This document shows positions 61,739 to 64,000 of a DNA stretch of 64,000 nucleotides, in pieces. This DNA is from an uncultured Sutterella sp. (lineage in GTDB: Bacteria > Pseudomonadota > Gammaproteobacteria > Burkholderiales > Burkholderiaceae_F), in assembly GCA_900542195.1 (NCBI GenBank), contig UQNA01000002.1, positions 1 to 64,000 on the forward strand, written 5' to 3'. A program made the position numbers and the translations under genes. The notes under the pieces are model-generated. The model worked only from the letters and a program-made list of their open reading frames with translations, was not told the origin of the DNA and ran no database searches. The stretch's first letter is position 1, and every line of letters starts with the position of its first letter.

Positions 61739-63205
61739 TTAATGCTCTAAACGATAGTTTGGAGCTTCTTTTGTAATCTTCACATCGTGGACATGAGATT
61801 CTCTCATACCTGCTGAAGTAATTTCAACGAACTGAGCTCTTGTTCTCATTTCATCAATTGTTGCGCATCCGCAGTAGCCCATGGAAGATCTCAGACCGCC
61901 AGCCATTTGGTAGATGATGGCTAAGACGCTGCCTTTATAAGGAACCATACCTTCGATACCTTCTGGTACAAATTTGTCAACGTTTCCGTTGTTATTGTCC
62001 TGGAAGTAACGGTCGGCTGAACCTCTCTTCATAGCACCGAGGGAACCCATGCCGCGGTAGCTCTTGTAAGAACGGCCCTGGTAAAGAATGATTTCGCCCG
62101 GAGCTTCGTCAGTACCTGCAAACATACCGCCCATCATTACGCAGTTAGCACCGGCAGCAATGGCTTTAGCAAGGTCGCCGGAGAAACGGATACCGCCGTC
62201 GGCAATTAATGGAACGCCGGAATTTGCGAGAGCTTCGGCAACGTTGGAAATAGCTGTGATTTGAGGAACACCAACACCGGCAACAACGCGAGTTGTACAA
62301 ATAGAGCCTGGGCCGATACCGACTTTAACAGCATCTGCACCGTATTCAACGAGAGCTAACGCAGCAGCGGCTGTTGCAACGTTACCGCCGATAACCTGAA
62401 TCTGCGGATAGTGCTTCTTCACCCAAGCAACTCTGTCCAAAACTCCCTGAGAATGTCCGTGAGCTGTATCAACACAGATAACGTCCACACCGGCTTCAAC
62501 TAGAAGCTCGACTCTTTCTTCTGTACCTGCGCCAACACCAACAGCAGCGCCCACTAAAAGTTTGCCGTGAGAATCTTTGGCTGCATATGGATGTTCTGTA
62601 GCTTTGGTAATGTCTTTAACTGTCATCAAACCTTTAAGGTTAAAGTCGTCGTCAACAACTAAAACTCTTTCCAGTCTGTGTTTGTGCATGAGGTTTTTGG
62701 CTTCTTCGAGAGTGCCGCCTTCTTTGATGGTGACAAGTCTCTCGGCAGGAGTCATGATTTCACTGATCTTGGCGTCCAGTCTTTCTTCAAATCTTAAGTC
62801 ACGGTTGGTAACCATGCCTAAAACTTTACCTTCTAAGACGACTGGAAGGCCGGAAATGTGATGTTCTCTAGTAAGTCTGAGAACGTCTGCAACAATCATG
62901 TCAGGGCCGATTGTAATTGGATCAGCAACCATGCCTGCTTCATGTCTCTTGACCTTGGCAACTTCAGCAGCTTGTGCCTTAGCGGTCATATTTTTGTGAA
63001 TAATACCGATACCGCCTTCTTGAGCAAGTGCGATAGCCAACTTGGATTCAGTAACTGTATCCATAGCAGCAGAGCAAAGCGGAAGATTTAATCGGATATT
63101 ACGTGTGAACTGAGTAGAAAGGACGGTTTCTCTTGGAAGAACGTTTGAGTAAGCCGGAACGAGAAGCACGTCATCAAAAGTGAGTGCCTTTTGAAGGAGT
63201 CGCAT
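61739..63205 (-). CDS. guaB: IMP dehydrogenase
   Basis: Oxidises IMP to XMP with NAD, the committed step of guanine nucleotide synthesis. The 488-residue product shows 'ALTFDDVLLVPAYSNVLP' at the start and a tandem CBS (Bateman) domain at about residues 93-205 that binds ATP/GTP. The catalytic loop 'GIGPGSICTTRVVAGVGVPQ' holds the active-site Cys near residue 305, with 'GMGSLGAMKRGSADRYF' forming the flap. AGAGGT precedes the ATG at 63205. A TATAAT-like box lies on the minus strand (+ positions 63231-63236). Confidence 0.98.
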   Translation of the reverse strand: MRLLQKALTFDDVLLVPAYSNVLPRETVLSTQFTRNIRLNLPLCSAAMDTVTESKLAIALAQEGGIGIIHKNMTAKAQAAEVAKVKRHEAGMVADPITIGPDMIVADVLRLTREHHISGLPVVLEGKVLGMVTNRDLRFEERLDAKISEIMTPAERLVTIKEGGTLEEAKNLMHKHRLERVLVVDDDFNLKGLMTVKDITKATEHPYAAKDSHGKLLVGAAVGVGAGTEERVELLVEAGVDVICVDTAHGHSQGVLDRVAWVKKHYPQIQVIGGNVATAAAALALVEYGADAVKVGIGPGSICTTRVVAGVGVPQITAISNVAEALANSGVPLIADGGIRFSGDLAKAIAAGANCVMMGGMFAGTDEAPGEIILYQGRSYKSYRGMGSLGAMKRGSADRYFQDNNNGNVDKFVPEGIEGMVPYKGSVLAIIYQMAGGLRSSMGYCGCATIDEMRTRAQFVEITSAGMRESHVHDVKITKEAPNYRLEH

Positions 63206-63230
63206 ACTATACCTCTAAACACAAAAAGCG

Positions 63231-63236
63231 ATTATA
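63231..63236 (-). promoter_or_regulatory. Likely -10 box of guaB
   Basis: TATAAT on the minus strand, 25 bases ahead of guaB. No good -35 at 17 bases, so an activator may help or guaB may also be read from the rnfH side. Confidence 0.4.
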
Positions 63237-63279
63237 CCTAGACAGAGAACTCAAAATCGAAATTCAATTTTCTAACAAG

Positions 63280-63579
63280 TTATGGTTTACGATTACCGGC
63301 ATGCCTTCTTTTACTGACATGGGACTGTCTTTTGATTTCGGCTCTCTTCATTCTTGCAATCTTTGGATCCACAAGAAGCGGGCCGCAGACTTCTACCCTA
63401 TCGCCGTCCTTTAGCTCGTAACCATCATTGCGGTTTTCGTCCCAGACGCTGACATTCCATCCTTCCTTTAATGGAGAAATATACTGGTCTCTGAATTCGG
63501 AAAGATGAAGTCCGTCCGGACAAACAATTTCTTTTTTTATTAATCCGTTTTCTGATTGATTAACTAAGAAAATGCGCAC
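63280..63579 (-). CDS. rnfH: RnfH-family ubiquitin-like protein
   Basis: A small beta-grasp protein of the RnfH (UPF0125) family; its role is unsettled, despite the name linking it to the Rnf complex. From the GTG at 63579 (GAGG ahead) it has 99 residues and begins 'MRIFLVNQSENG', which aligns with the usual RnfH start. An upstream TTG at 63642 would add 21 residues foreign to the family. The conserved part is 'DGDRVEVCGPLLVDPKIARM' followed by a basic tail rich in Lys, Arg and His. It lies between guaB and smpB, the usual betaproteobacterial neighbourhood. Confidence 0.85.
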   Translation of the reverse strand: MRIFLVNQSENGLIKKEIVCPDGLHLSEFRDQYISPLKEGWNVSVWDENRNDGYELKDGDRVEVCGPLLVDPKIARMKRAEIKRQSHVSKRRHAGNRKP

Positions 63580-63925
63580 GAATACCTCGGAAAGAAAAGT
63601 AATTGAAAGAAATATCTTGTGCAGAACTTGTGATATTTCCAATAGTTGCTTTGGATTTTAGCTCATTATCCCAGAAACCTCTGCTCTAAAGAACCGTCAA
63701 TTGACACTGTCTTTCTACACTGCGTACAGATCAAATCTCAATGAACAGGAGGTGAACATAAGCTACCGCTGGCGGTTAAACATTTTCAAGTTGATCCATT
63801 ACACCGCCACTGCCCACCTTTACTAATTAGTCTAGGATAAGTTTTCGATTTTGTTAAAATTCGACTGTAATTTTTCGACATGAGGCACAATTTTGAGCCG
63901 TCATGGATTCATAAGAGGTTTAAAA
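63580..63925. other. Intergenic region between rnfH and smpB
   Basis: About 346 bases. In many relatives ratA (about 145 codons) sits here next to rnfH; no frame of that size or recognisable RatA sequence is present. A run with several GC-rich complementary stretches lies at about 63745-63825 but matches no RNA family I know. Confidence 0.45.
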
Positions 63926-64000
63926 GTGGCACTTATTCAAAATAAAAAAGCTCGCTTTGATTACACCATTGAAGATAAGTATGAAGCAGGACTTGTGCTT
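63926..64000 (+). CDS. smpB: SsrA-binding protein SmpB, 5' end only
   Basis: The first 25 codons, beginning GTG at 63926 with AAGAGG (63913-63918) at good spacing. They read 'ALIQNKKARFDYTIEDKYEA' after the initiator, which matches the SmpB N-terminus ('N+KA+.+Y.I.++YEAGL.L'). SmpB carries tmRNA to stalled ribosomes for trans-translation. The gene continues beyond the window, divergent from rnfH. Confidence 0.88.
   Translation, partial: MALIQNKKARFDYTIEDKYEAGLVL

Overview
The window looks like a chromosome segment of a Gram-negative betaproteobacterium, most likely a gut-type member of the Burkholderiales such as a Sutterella/Parasutterella relative. This is inferred from the Porin_4-type porin, the smpB / rnfH-guaB-guaA neighbourhood, glnA-ntrB-ntrC with a sigma-54 promoter, ilvB-ilvN-ilvC, and very large ESPR-bearing adhesins. 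No rRNA gene is present to settle the taxonomy.

Region 1 (1-3,300) holds the end of a TtrS/PhnD-like binding protein that closes at the window edge, a DUF4422 glycosyltransferase-like gene, an XRE regulator, tRNA-Arg(ACG) and an unrecognised gene. Region 2 (3,281-26,000) is a two-partner secretion locus. A colossal TpsA exoprotein is transcribed leftward, and its TpsB outer-membrane transporter is divergent. The TpsA gene is split into two halves of about 3,340 codons by a one-base frameshift; joined, they would encode about 6,670 residues. tRNA-Ser(GGA) and a decayed transposase follow TpsB, so the adhesin locus lies between two tRNA genes.

Region 3 (27,200-51,950) is mostly housekeeping: rpiA; a PAS histidine kinase with a FixJ-type regulator; folD and an M3 oligopeptidase; exonuclease III; a nitrogen block (glnA with a sigma-54 promoter and NtrC boxes, then ntrB, ntrC and an RlmN-like enzyme); rph-rdgB-hemW; yicC; dedA; ilvB-ilvN-ilvC; and tadA-ldcA-hybrid histidine kinase.

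Region 4 (52,500-60,000) holds a general porin and a second large surface protein. This is a classical autotransporter whose passenger and beta-barrel lie in one reading frame but are separated by a single in-frame TAG. Region 5 (60,000-64,000) has guaA, guaB, rnfH and the first 25 codons of smpB.

The most notable feature is that both giant surface proteins are interrupted by one small lesion each, a frameshift and an amber codon, while the sequence on both sides remains coherent. That suggests recent inactivation, phase variation or sequence error rather than old decay. Several perfect DNA dyads in upstream regions (1487-1510, 23397-23410, 27995-28014, 59764-59780) are candidate operators. 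No CRISPR array, prophage module or complete insertion sequence was seen.
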